This document shows positions 1 through 7,701 of a stretch of DNA of 44,830 nucleotides, one piece after another. The stretch is from Pseudomonadota bacterium (GTDB lineage Bacteria; Pseudomonadota; Gammaproteobacteria; UBA5335), in NCBI GenBank assembly GCA_002862435.1, contig PKDC01000034.1, forward strand, positions 1 to 44,830, given 5' to 3'. The notes beneath the pieces were generated by a model. That model ran no database searches. It saw only the letters and a program-made list of their open reading frames with translations, and was not told where the DNA came from. Every line of letters starts with the position of its first letter. Position 1 is the first letter of the stretch. Both the position numbers and the translations under genes were made by a program.

Positions 1-59
1 TGGGCCATCGCCTGCGAAATGGGATCGGGAGCCTCAATCGGAAGCTCCCCTGCCGGGGA

Positions 60-638
60 TTATTCCGTTTCCGCACAGGCCGGTGCAGGGCGGCTGGGCG
101 CTGGGGTGGGTAGCCGCGCCAGGGCTTTGCCAATCACACCCGCCCAGGCGGGATCGGCCGCTTGTGCCCGCAGGCGGCCCAAGACCGCGCGGGCATCGCT
201 ATCGCTGTCGTCAAGCCATTCCAGTCCGTAGAAGCGCTCCGCAATTTCCGGGCTTTGGCCTTCGATCAGGCGATAGCTGCCGAGGAAGGCCGCTTCGCCA
301 GCACGCACCACCACGCAGCGACCGGCGCTCGCCTTGCGGTTGAACCAGTAGGGCCGCTGGCCATCACTGAAGCCCGCCAAGACATAGTTTCCGGGCGCCA
401 GATTCGGCAGCAGGAAATCACCGTTTTCGTTCGGGTAGGCCTTGGGGGTGGTCACATTCATGGCAAATCCCTGGCCGGCCGGCAGCACCAGCACGGCATA
501 GGGTCGCGTTGCATCACCCGTCAATCGCCCGGCCACCGCGCCCTTGCCGGCTGCAGGCGCGTGCTCAAAGGGATTCGTGGCGCAACCCGCCAGCAGGGTC
601 AGCAGGCAACTGAATAGAACGAGGCCGCGTATGCGCAT
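60..638 (-). CDS. Putative lipoprotein with carboxypeptidase-regulatory-like fold, function unknown
   Basis: 192 aa, read from the ATG at 638, which has a GGGAG ribosome site just upstream. A longer reading frame runs to 731 but its extra residues look non-coding. The N-terminus MRIRGLVLFSCLLTLLAGC is a type II signal peptide with lipobox LLAGC (Cys about residue 19), so the protein should be lipidated and anchored to a membrane facing the periplasm. The middle part, with the phrases FLLPNLAPGNYVLAGFSD and GEAAFLGSY, resembles a small beta-sandwich of the carboxypeptidase-regulatory/transthyretin-like type; this is an inference. It is divergent from uvrD, with about 200 bases between; TATAGT at 664-669 (minus strand) could be its -10. 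No specific function can be assigned. Confidence 0.75.
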   Translation of the reverse strand: MRIRGLVLFSCLLTLLAGCATNPFEHAPAAGKGAVAGRLTGDATRPYAVLVLPAGQGFAMNVTTPKAYPNENGDFLLPNLAPGNYVLAGFSDGQRPYWFNRKASAGRCVVVRAGEAAFLGSYRLIEGQSPEIAERFYGLEWLDDSDSDARAVLGRLRAQAADPAWAGVIGKALARLPTPAPSRPAPACAETE

Positions 639-810
639 GAAGATCTCCCGTGGTTTGCAGCGAACTATAACCCGAGGATGGTGTGAAAACCGCCCGCCAG
701 TGGCGAACTGGATGGCGAAGTTGGGATTCAACCCGCGGGCTGTTCGAATGAGCGCATGGTCTGGCTTGCCGGAACAAACCGCCGCGCTCCTGTGTGGTGC
801 CCAAATTTTC

Positions 811-831
811 CCCGGCTTGCCGGGTTAAAAT
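811..831 (+). promoter_or_regulatory. uvrD promoter region: hairpin then -10-like TAAAAT, possibly leaderless
   Basis: A 14-base perfect palindromic stretch CCCGGCTTGCCGGG (811-824) is followed by TAAAAT (826-831). The -10-like box ends 6 bases before the uvrD ATG at 838, so transcription would begin at or within a base or two of the start codon. No Shine-Dalgarno sequence is visible before that ATG. No recognisable -35 was found at the right distance, and no LexA box (CTGT-N8-ACAG) was seen. Confidence 0.35.
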
Positions 832-837
832 GCCGCC

Positions 838-2973
838 ATGACCGATGTAACCGCTTTGCTCGATGGACTGAACCCGCCCCAGCGCGAGGCGGTGGGCGCG
901 CCGCCTGGGCCCGTGCTGGTGCTCGCCGGCGCCGGCAGCGGCAAGACGCGCGTGCTGGTGCATCGGGCCGCCTGGCTGATGGCGGTGGAAGGGGTGTCGC
1001 CCTATGGCCTGCTGGCCGTGACCTTCACCAACAAGGCCTCCGGGGAGATGCGCGCGCGCCTGCAACGCTGGGTGGATCTGCCGGCGGGGACGCTCTGGAT
1101 CGGCACCTTCCACGGCCTGTCCCACCGCCTGTTGCGCCTGCATACCCGCGAGGCGGGTCTGCCCGAGGGCTTCCAGATTCTGGACAGCGACGACCAGCGC
1201 CGGCTGGTCAAGCGCGTGTTGCGTGCCCTGGAACTGGATGAGGCGCGCTGGCCGGTGCGTCAGTGCCAGGCGTTCATCAACGCGCGCAAGGAAGAAGGGC
1301 TGCGCGCCACGGCGCTGGGCGCGGGCAACGATCCGGTCCATGCCCAGATGCTGCGCATCTACATCGCCTATGAGGAAGCCTGTCGGCGCTCGGGCCTGGT
1401 GGATTTTGCCGAGCTGCTGCTGCGCAGCTTCGAGTTGCTGCGCGATCATCCCGCCCTGCTCACCCACTACCAGCAGCGTTTCCGCCATCTGCTGGTGGAT
1501 GAGTTCCAGGACACCAACACTCTGCAATACCGCTGGCTGCGCCAGTTGGCCGGCGCCCACGGGCAGTTGTTCGTGGTGGGGGATGATGACCAGTCCATCT
1601 ACGGCTGGCGCGGCGCCCGGGCCGATCATCTGCAGCGATTCCTGAAGGATTATCCCGAGGCGCTGGTGGTGCGACTGGAGCAGAACTACCGCTCCACCGC
1701 CACCATCCTGGAGGCCGCCAACGCACTCATCGCCCAGAACAGCGACCGCCTTGGCAAGGCGCTGTGGACCGAGGGCGCGCGCGGCGAGCCCATTCGCTGC
1801 TATCGCGCCTTCAACGAGCGCGACGAGGCCGATTTTGTCATCGCCACGCTGCAGCGCCTGGCCAAGGAGGGCACCGCGCGGCGCGAGATGGCGGTGCTGT
1901 ATCGCTCCAATGCCCAGTCCCGGGTGCTGGAAGAGGCGCTGATTCAGGCGCGGGTGCCCTATCGGGTCTACGGCGGGCTGCGATTCTTCGAGCGCGCCGA
2001 AATCAAGGACGCGCTGGCCTATCTGCGCCTGACGCAGAACCGCGACGACGATGCCGCTTTCGAGCGGGTGGTGAACACGCCGCCGCGCGGCATTGGCGTG
2101 CGCACCCTCGAAACCCTGCGCCAGCAGGCGCGCGCGGCGAATCTCACCCTGTGGCAGGCGGCACTGCATTTCTCGGGCGGCCGCACCGCCGCGGCGCTGA
2201 CGGCTTTCCTGCACCAGGTGGACGCCCTGGCCCAGGCACTGGCGGGCTTGCCGCTGGGCGATCAGGTGGCCGAGGCGATCAACCGCAGCGGCCTGATGGC
2301 GCATCACGGCGCGGAAGGGGGCGAGCAGGGTCAGGGGCGGCAGGAGAACCTGCAGGAACTGATTCGCGCCGCCGGGGGGTTCGCGCTCGATCCGGAGGCG
2401 GGCACCTCACCGCTCATGGAATTCCTCACCCATGCCGCGCTGGAATCCGGGGACATGCAGGCCGCCAGCGGCGAGGATGGGGTCCAGCTCATGACCCTGC
2501 ACGCCGCCAAGGGGCTGGAGTTCCCGGTGGTGTTCATCACCGGCCTGGAGGAAGGCTTGTTCCCCCACCAACGGGCGCTGGAGGATGCCGCAGGTCTCGC
2601 CGAGGAACGGCGGCTGTGCTACGTGGGGATGACCCGGGCCATGCGCGTCCTGTACCTCAGCTACGCCGAAAAGCGCCGGCTCTACCAGACCGAGCAGTAC
2701 ACCGTGCCCTCGCGGTTTCTGGACGAGATTCCGCCTGAGTGTATCGAGGCCGTGCGGCCGCGAGTGGAGGTGTCCCGGCCCATCAGCCTGTCCCCGGCGG
2801 CGCCCGCAGCCGGCGGATTTCGATTGGGACAGACAGTGCGCCATGCCCGCTTCGGTGAAGGCGTGGTGCTGGCCTTCGAGGGCGCGGGCGAGTCGGCGCG
2901 GGTACAGGTCAACTTCCGTGACGCCGGCGCCAAGTGGCTGGTCGCGGGCTACGCCAATTTGCAGTCTGCTTGA
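838..2973 (+). CDS. uvrD: DNA helicase II, UvrD (SF1A ATP-dependent 3'-5' helicase)
   Basis: 711 aa, close to the usual ~720 aa of UvrD. UvrD unwinds DNA in nucleotide excision repair and methyl-directed mismatch repair and removes RecA filaments. The N-terminus has the Q-motif region LNPPQREAV and Walker A AGAGSGKTR at about residues 30-38. Motif II is DEFQDTN near 221-227, motif III is the VGDDDQSIYGWRGA stretch, motif IV/V contain QNYRS and LMTLHAAKGLEFPVVF, and motif VI is EERRLCYVGMTRA. The C-terminus (VRHARFGEGVVLAFEG) is the Tudor-like domain that binds RNA polymerase and distinguishes UvrD/PcrA from Rep. The ATG has no ribosome site but a -10-like box close before it. It is followed by a separate, FNR-like promoter, so it is probably monocistronic. 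Confidence 0.96.
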   Translation: MTDVTALLDGLNPPQREAVGAPPGPVLVLAGAGSGKTRVLVHRAAWLMAVEGVSPYGLLAVTFTNKASGEMRARLQRWVDLPAGTLWIGTFHGLSHRLLRLHTREAGLPEGFQILDSDDQRRLVKRVLRALELDEARWPVRQCQAFINARKEEGLRATALGAGNDPVHAQMLRIYIAYEEACRRSGLVDFAELLLRSFELLRDHPALLTHYQQRFRHLLVDEFQDTNTLQYRWLRQLAGAHGQLFVVGDDDQSIYGWRGARADHLQRFLKDYPEALVVRLEQNYRSTATILEAANALIAQNSDRLGKALWTEGARGEPIRCYRAFNERDEADFVIATLQRLAKEGTARREMAVLYRSNAQSRVLEEALIQARVPYRVYGGLRFFERAEIKDALAYLRLTQNRDDDAAFERVVNTPPRGIGVRTLETLRQQARAANLTLWQAALHFSGGRTAAALTAFLHQVDALAQALAGLPLGDQVAEAINRSGLMAHHGAEGGEQGQGRQENLQELIRAAGGFALDPEAGTSPLMEFLTHAALESGDMQAASGEDGVQLMTLHAAKGLEFPVVFITGLEEGLFPHQRALEDAAGLAEERRLCYVGMTRAMRVLYLSYAEKRRLYQTEQYTVPSRFLDEIPPECIEAVRPRVEVSRPISLSPAAPAAGGFRLGQTVRHARFGEGVVLAFEGAGESARVQVNFRDAGAKWLVAGYANLQSA

Positions 2974-3126
2974 GGAAAACGCGGAGAAAAGTGCCGCTGG
3001 GCTTGCCGATCTGCGTGCGGGCCACTGGCTTGGTTCCGGTTGATGATCCGACCTTGATACCCATCTGGCCCGTACCCGCGCATTTTCCAGATTCCCGATA
3101 GCGCTTTCGGTTCGCTGTCATGGCGC

Positions 3127-3167
3127 TTGATATGGGTCAAGCCGCTGAGGCATTCACCGCCTACACT
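3127..3167 (+). promoter_or_regulatory. FNR/ANR-like box with correctly spaced -10 (class II arrangement)
   Basis: TTGAT-ATGG-GTCAA at 3127-3140 matches the FNR consensus TTGAT-N4-ATCAA at 9 of 10 defined bases. A -10-like TACACT follows at 3162-3167. If the start of transcription is near 3175, the box is centred at about -41.5, the classic position for FNR activation. The next coding sequence begins at 3219. Confidence 0.5.
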
Positions 3168-3218
3168 GCCAGAACCTGCAGGGGCCATATGCCCGGTGAT
3201 CGCTTGGGAGAGCCAATC

Positions 3219-3872
3219 ATGTCGAAGATTCACCAGATTCGCCAAAGCCTTCAACACCAACTGGAGCAGTGGGGGGCCATGGCCGAATCCCTCGAGTTGC
3301 AGTTGACGCTAGGACGGGCTGAAGCCTTGCAACACTTCGACGAGCAGCGTCAGCGCCTGCGCACCCAGGCCCAGGAGCTGAAGAGTCGGCTGGCACAGCT
3401 CGATGAGCTCGGCGAAGACGCCCGGACGCGGGCGCAGGCTGCGCTGGAACACCTCGAAGTCCAGTTGGCACTGGCGCGGGCGGAAACCCGGGATGCCTAT
3501 CTCGAACAACGCGACAAGCTCCGCCAAGCGATCCACGCCCTTGAAGAACGGCTGGACGAGGCAGCTGCCTCGGGCGGCGAGGGACTGGGGCAGCGGATGG
3601 AGGCCGAATTGAAAACCTTTGCCGGGCATGCCGACCGGCTGCTGGCCGAACTGGAGGCCCTTGAATTCCAGTTCCAGGTCCATGCGGAAAGCGCCCGTCT
3701 GCGTCTGGCAGACGCCAAGAATGCCCTGGTGTTGAAGATCCAGGCCTTTCGCAAGCAATTGGGTGAGCGACAGGATCAGGCGAAGGAGCGGATGCATCAG
3801 ACCGAAGACGAACTGGGTCAGGCGGCTCGCCACCTGAAAGATGCTTTTTCCAATCTGCTCGGGCACAAGTGA
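3219..3872 (+). CDS. Coiled-coil protein of unknown function
   Basis: 217 aa from the ATG at 3219, with GGGAG at 3206-3210; an upstream in-frame ATG at 3120 lies inside the promoter and is rejected. There is no signal peptide or membrane segment. Nearly the whole chain is charged and helical with heptad-like spacing (for example LKSRLAQLDELGEDARTRAQ and the repeated LxxQLxLxRAE units around residues 22-32 and 85-95). The two LALARAE/LTLGRAE copies suggest internal duplication of a helical unit. Such proteins resemble apolipoprotein-like or stress-related helical bundles, but no family is recognised. The upstream FNR-like box suggests induction when oxygen is low. It ends in front of a strong hairpin. 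Confidence 0.8.
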   Translation: MSKIHQIRQSLQHQLEQWGAMAESLELQLTLGRAEALQHFDEQRQRLRTQAQELKSRLAQLDELGEDARTRAQAALEHLEVQLALARAETRDAYLEQRDKLRQAIHALEERLDEAAASGGEGLGQRMEAELKTFAGHADRLLAELEALEFQFQVHAESARLRLADAKNALVLKIQAFRKQLGERQDQAKERMHQTEDELGQAARHLKDAFSNLLGHK

Positions 3873-3883
3873 TTCCCTGAGAA

Positions 3884-3911
3884 CAGGGGAGGGTCGATGG
3901 ACTCTCCCCTG
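3884..3911 (+). terminator. Hairpin terminator after the coiled-coil gene
   Basis: A 12-bp stem with one mismatch (arms 3884-3895 and 3900-3911, arm sequence CAGGGGAGGGTC) closes on a 4-base loop 12 bases after the stop codon. There is no immediate U-tract (CTTTT occurs 10 bases later), so it may be a weak or Rho-assisted terminator. Confidence 0.6.
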
Positions 3912-3999
3912 CCAGGTGCCCTTTTCACCACTCGTCGAGCCGTCCTGTAAGCCCCGATGCGCGGGAACCACCGGCCAATGGTGGTGGTCGCCATCTTCC

Positions 4000-4215
4000 T
4001 CACAGCCGCTCGGCGATGTAGTCCACACAGGCCGCAAGGCTCGTCAGCTTGGGATAGTCCGCCTCGGGGATTTTTTTCCCGGTAGCGCTGGGCATCGAAC
4101 ATCGACTGGGCGCGGAAGCGGTAGGTGCGGCACGCCCGGAAACGGGGTCCCTGACCGGGGCCCGCATCACTTCGACCGCTTGGCGGGCGGCGGCCTCCAC
4201 CGCGACCACATCCAT
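4000..4215 (-). pseudogene. Degraded acyl carrier protein gene (probable remnant)
   Basis: The frame that ends at 4000 closes with IPEADYPKLTSLAACVDYIAERL, which resembles the last two helices of a stand-alone acyl carrier protein (the family phrase is like IPE.DYP.L.TL..CV.YL). Just upstream the resemblance jumps to another frame: there FRAQSMFDAQRYREK could be the decayed DSMDFL-type phosphopantetheine region. The switch falls at a run of seven A residues (minus strand, about 4071-4077). No single reading frame contains a complete carrier protein, and the canonical GxDS attachment motif is lost. I see this as a frameshifted relic; a sequencing slip in the A7 run would repair only one of the breaks. 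The similarity is by eye and needs a profile search. Confidence 0.35.
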
Positions 4216-4421
4216 GTGCCATCAACCCGGGGGCAGGACACGGCATAATCCTGCGACTTGCGGCAGAGGTCCTTCACCGACTCGGGGCCGGCGATGTGCG
4301 TGCCTGGCAAATGAAACAGCAGCGGCGCGGGCGTAAACCTGGTCATCCATCCGCCCAAAATGGGCACTTGCCAGTGCGGCGCGGGTCTTACGTGCATCAT
4401 TCCTTTTTCGGGAGATCGGCC
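4216..4421. other. Intergenic sequence between the ACP remnant and msrA
   Basis: With 3912-3999 this makes up a region of about 500 bases without an intact gene. I see no promoter of good quality or terminator here; it probably holds the decayed 5' part of the remnant and the msrA leader. Confidence 0.4.
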
Positions 4422-5057
4422 ATGCGCTTCATGAATCCCCACAAGCTGCGGCTGCCCACGCCGGCCGAGGCCTTGCCCGGCCACGAGCAGGCCATGCCGG
4501 TACCGCCACGCCACGCCGTCCTCGATACGCCCCTCGCGCCGCCCTACCCGCCTGGTCTGTCCGTGGCCTGCTTTGGCATGGGCTGTTTCTGGGGCGCCGA
4601 ACGCCGCTTCTGGACCCTGCCCGGCGTCCACGTCACAGCCGTCGGTTATGCGGGCGGGCTGACGCCCAACCCCAGCTACGAGGAGGTCTGTAGCGGCAAG
4701 ACCGGGCATGCCGAAGTGGTACGGGTGGTCTACGACCCGGCGCAGATCGCCTATATGGATCTGCTCAAGGTGTTCTGGGAGGCGCACGACCCCACCCAGG
4801 GCATGCGCCAGGGCAACGACATCGGCACCCAATATCGCTCGCTGATCCAGCCGTCTGATGAGGCGCAGCGGATCGCGGCCGAGGCCAGCCGCCGCGCCTT
4901 CGCCGAGCGCCTGAGCGCCGCCGGCTGGGGCACCATCACCACCGAGGTTGGCGCGCCCGGCCCCTTCTACTTCGCCGAGCCGGAGCATCAGCAATACCTG
5001 GCGCACAATCCGGGCGGCTATTGCGGCCTGAAGGGAACCGGCGTGAGCTGCGACTGA
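4422..5057 (+). CDS. msrA: Peptide methionine-S-sulfoxide reductase MsrA
   Basis: 211 aa from the ATG at 4422, with GGAG at 4411-4414; an in-frame ATG at 4296 would add 42 low-quality residues. MsrA reduces the S epimer of methionine sulfoxide in proteins and free methionine, repairing oxidative damage with thioredoxin as electron donor. The catalytic motif GCFWG is at residues 54-58 with nucleophile Cys55. Resolving cysteines lie in [14 protein letters not shown] at the C-terminus (about 201 and 210), the layout of the E. coli-type enzyme. The N-terminal extension of about 45 residues ([17 protein letters not shown]) is also typical of that type. No signal peptide, so cytoplasmic. Confidence 0.95.
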   Translation: MRFMNPHKLRLPTPAEALPGHEQAMPVPPRHAVLDTPLAPPYPPGLSVACFGMGCFWGAERRFWTLPGVHVTAVGYAGGLTPNPSYEEVCSGKTGHAEVVRVVYDPAQIAYMDLLKVFWEAHDPTQGMRQGNDIGTQYRSLIQPSDEAQRIAAEASRRAFAERLSAAGWGTITTEVGAPGPFYFAEPEHQQYLAHNPGGYCGLKGTGVSCD

Positions 5058-5407
5058 TCCCGACGCGACTGGGAATCACGCCGAAGCATCGGGAACCCGT
5101 GACGGATAGATCCGGCACGCCAATCCATTTGCCTTTTGCGATTGGCGCAAGGCCATGACGACGCGATCTCGGCCAGTTCGACCCGAGTGATTTCAAGCGG
5201 CTTTCAGGCCGATCAACGAGCGTCCATCCGCGCCGACGCTTCCCGCTAGCTCCCCCTCCCGTTCGTTTCCTGGCACATGGCTTGCTGGCCTGCCGCCCAA
5301 CGTCTTCGGCGCAGTCCGCGCAATCCGGTATCCTTCCCCGTTGAAACCCGGCTGCACGCCCTCCGAGTGGGCGTGCGCAGTCTTTGCGCCGTCCTCACGA
5401 GGCTTGG
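5058..5407 (+). other. 350-base intergenic region before cstA
   Basis: No supported gene on either strand. Near its end an 8-bp perfect inverted repeat (GCACGCCC at 5354-5361, GGGCGTGC at 5369-5376, 7-base loop) lies about 30 bases before the cstA start and could be a leader hairpin or an operator. No clear promoter boxes were recognised. Confidence 0.4.
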
Positions 5408-7483
5408 ATGCCCATGTCGTTGCGTCTTGCTCCCCTGATCTGGCTGGTGGTCGCCGTACTCGGCGCGTTTACCCTGGGCGGCATTGCGCTGCACCGTGGC
5501 GAGCCCATCAATGCGTTGTGGCTGATCGTCGCGGCCGCCTGCGTCTATGCCTTGGCCTACCGTTTCTATGCCGCCTGGATCGCCGCTCGTGTGCTGGTTC
5601 TGGACAGTGAGCGCCTGACGCCGGCGGTGCGGCTGGCGAACGGGCGGGATTTCGTTCCCACCCACCGCTGGGTGGTGTTCGGCCACCATTTCGCCGCCAT
5701 TGCCGGTCCCGGCCCCCTGGTCGGGCCCACCTTGGCGGCGCAGTTCGGCTATCTGCCCGGCACGCTCTGGATCGTGCTCGGCGCGGTGCTCGGTGGCTGT
5801 GTGCAGGATATGGTCACCCTGTTCTTCTCGCTGCGGCGCGACGGGCGCAGCCTGGGCCAGATGGCCCGTGACGAGCTGGGCCCCATCGCCGGAAGCGCGG
5901 CCTTGATCGGGACCTTCATGATCCTGATCGTGCTGATCTCGGCGCTGGGGCTGACGGTCGTCAATGCCATGAAGCACAGCCCGTGGGCCACCGCCACCGT
6001 GGCGGCCACGATCCCCATCGCCATGCTGATCGGCCTCTATATGCATCAACTCCGGCCGGGCCGGGTGCTGGAGGGCAGCCTGATCGGCTTGTCGCTACTC
6101 TTGCTCGCCACCTTCGGCGGCGGCTGGATCGACACCCTGCCGGGCGTGCGCAGCTGGTTTGACTGGGATGGCGCCTCGCTGGCCTGGGCAATCATGCTCT
6201 ATGGATTCGCGGCTGCCATCTTGCCGGTGTGGCTGCTCCTGGCCCCGCGCGATTATCTGTCCACCTTCCTCAAGCTCGGCACCGTGTTCCTGTTGGCCAT
6301 CGCCCTGGTCATACTCAATCCCGTGCTCAAGATGCCGGCCATCACCCCCTTCGTCGACGGCACCGGTCCTATCTTTGCCGGGCCGGTATTCCCCTTCGTC
6401 TTCATCACCATCGCCTGTGGCGCCATCTCGGGCTTTCATGCGCTGGTGGCCTCGGGCACCACCCCCAAGCTGCTGGACAACGAAACCCAGATTCCCATGG
6501 TCGGCTACGGCAGCATGATCCTGGAATCCTTCGTGGCGCTGATGGCCCTGATTGCCGCCACCATGCTGGACCCGGGGGTGTACTTCGCCATCAACAGCCC
6601 GGCCGGCGTCATCGGCACCGATCCGGCGCAAGCCGCCGCGGTCATCACCGGCTGGGGCTATCCGGTGAGTGCCGCGCAGATGGCCGAGCTGGCGCGGGAG
6701 ATGGGCGAGACCTCGCTGTTTTCCCGCACCGGCGGCGCGCCCTCCCTGGCGGTGGGCATGGCCAGCATCTTCAGCAGCGCTTTCGGGGAGCGCCTGCTAG
6801 CAGTCTGGTATCACTTCGCCATCATGTTCGAGGCGGTGTTCATCCTCACCACCCTGGACGCCGGCACCCGGGTGGGACGCTTCCTGCTCCAGGATCTGCT
6901 GGGTTATGTCTGGGCACCGCTGGGGCGCACGTCCTGGACGCCGTCGGTGCTGCTCAGCTCGGCCCTGGTGGTGGCCGCCTGGGGTTATTTCCTGCGCATC
7001 GGCGTGCTGGATCCCAATGGCGGGGTGAACATCCTCTGGCCATTGTTCGGCATCTCCAACCAGATGCTGGCCGCCATTGCGCTCTCGGTCGCCACCGGCA
7101 TCCTCGCCAAGTCGGGACGGCTCCGTTACGCCTGGGTGACCGGGCTGCCGCTGGCCTGGCTGGCCTTCGTCACCACCACCGCCGCCTGGTACAAGATCAT
7201 GAGCCCCGATCCCAGCATCGGCTTTTTCGCCGGCGCGCGCGATCTGGCCGAAAAGCTGGCGATGGGCCTGTTGCCGCCGGAGAAGGCGGCCATCGCGCCT
7301 CAACTCATCTTCAACCTGCGTATCGATGGCTGGCTGACGCTGTTCTTTGCCCTGCTGCTGTGGATCATCGTGCTGGACATGGCCTACACCGTGGGGCGCG
7401 TGGCCCTGGGCCGGCCGGTGTCGCCGTTGCGGGAAAGCGATTCCAGGCGCCTGATGAACCTTCCCGACGGGGAACAGGCGTGA
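5408..7483 (+). CDS. cstA: CstA-family transporter (carbon starvation protein A; pyruvate/peptide uptake)
   Basis: 691 aa from the ATG at 5408, chosen because GAGG at 5399-5402 is 5 bases upstream; a second ATG lies at 5414. CstA proteins are inner-membrane carriers induced by carbon limitation that import pyruvate and perhaps peptides, with many transmembrane helices. The family hallmark GPGPLVGPTLAAQFGYLPG occurs near residue 100, followed by GGCVQDMVTLFFSLRRDGRS. The remaining sequence is hydrophobic to the conserved C-terminal part (INGVxxWPLFGxxNQ-like: NILWPLFGISNQMLAAIAL). Length matches E. coli CstA (701 aa). Its stop overlaps the GTG of ybdD, so the two are co-translated as in other bacteria. 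Confidence 0.93.
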   Translation: MPMSLRLAPLIWLVVAVLGAFTLGGIALHRGEPINALWLIVAAACVYALAYRFYAAWIAARVLVLDSERLTPAVRLANGRDFVPTHRWVVFGHHFAAIAGPGPLVGPTLAAQFGYLPGTLWIVLGAVLGGCVQDMVTLFFSLRRDGRSLGQMARDELGPIAGSAALIGTFMILIVLISALGLTVVNAMKHSPWATATVAATIPIAMLIGLYMHQLRPGRVLEGSLIGLSLLLLATFGGGWIDTLPGVRSWFDWDGASLAWAIMLYGFAAAILPVWLLLAPRDYLSTFLKLGTVFLLAIALVILNPVLKMPAITPFVDGTGPIFAGPVFPFVFITIACGAISGFHALVASGTTPKLLDNETQIPMVGYGSMILESFVALMALIAATMLDPGVYFAINSPAGVIGTDPAQAAAVITGWGYPVSAAQMAELAREMGETSLFSRTGGAPSLAVGMASIFSSAFGERLLAVWYHFAIMFEAVFILTTLDAGTRVGRFLLQDLLGYVWAPLGRTSWTPSVLLSSALVVAAWGYFLRIGVLDPNGGVNILWPLFGISNQMLAAIALSVATGILAKSGRLRYAWVTGLPLAWLAFVTTTAAWYKIMSPDPSIGFFAGARDLAEKLAMGLLPPEKAAIAPQLIFNLRIDGWLTLFFALLLWIIVLDMAYTVGRVALGRPVSPLRESDSRRLMNLPDGEQA

Positions 7484-7683
7484 CCGGCCGCGCCGCCCGC
7501 TTGCGCCGAGGGCTGGGTAGCGCCTGGGCGCTGTTGCGGCAATGGAGCGGGGATGATGCCTATGAACGCTATCTGGCGCACCATCAGCTCGCCCATCCCG
7601 AGCAGCCGCTCCTGTCACGTCGCGCGTTTATCCGCCGCTACCAGCACGAACGCTTCTCCAGCGGCCCCAATCGCTGCTGTTGA
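7480..7683 (+). CDS. ybdD: YbdD/YjiX family small protein
   Basis: 67 aa starting at the GTG at 7480, which overlaps the cstA stop by 4 bases. The family accompanies CstA/BtsT pyruvate transporters in proteobacteria; its exact role is unclear, perhaps as a subunit or stabiliser of the carrier. The pattern WSGDDAYERYLAHHQLAHP matches the DYDxYVEHMRxxHP region of E. coli YbdD, and the C-terminus ends in RCC, also typical. It is too short to be seen as an independent frame with an ATG start, but context and length make it secure. Confidence 0.9.
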   Translation: MTGRAARLRRGLGSAWALLRQWSGDDAYERYLAHHQLAHPEQPLLSRRAFIRRYQHERFSSGPNRCC

Positions 7684-7701
7684 GGTGCTTTGCGCGGGGT
7701 C

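Noticed and set aside
27..49. Inverted repeat GGGAGC/GCTCCC just after the first lipoprotein gene
   Set aside because: Only 6 bp, long loop, no T-tract; not enough to call a terminator.
565..2307. 580-aa open frame on the minus strand opposite uvrD
   Set aside because: It mirrors the uvrD codons; the translation is a Gln/His/Arg/Gly-rich shadow typical of GC-rich DNA with no recognisable domain.
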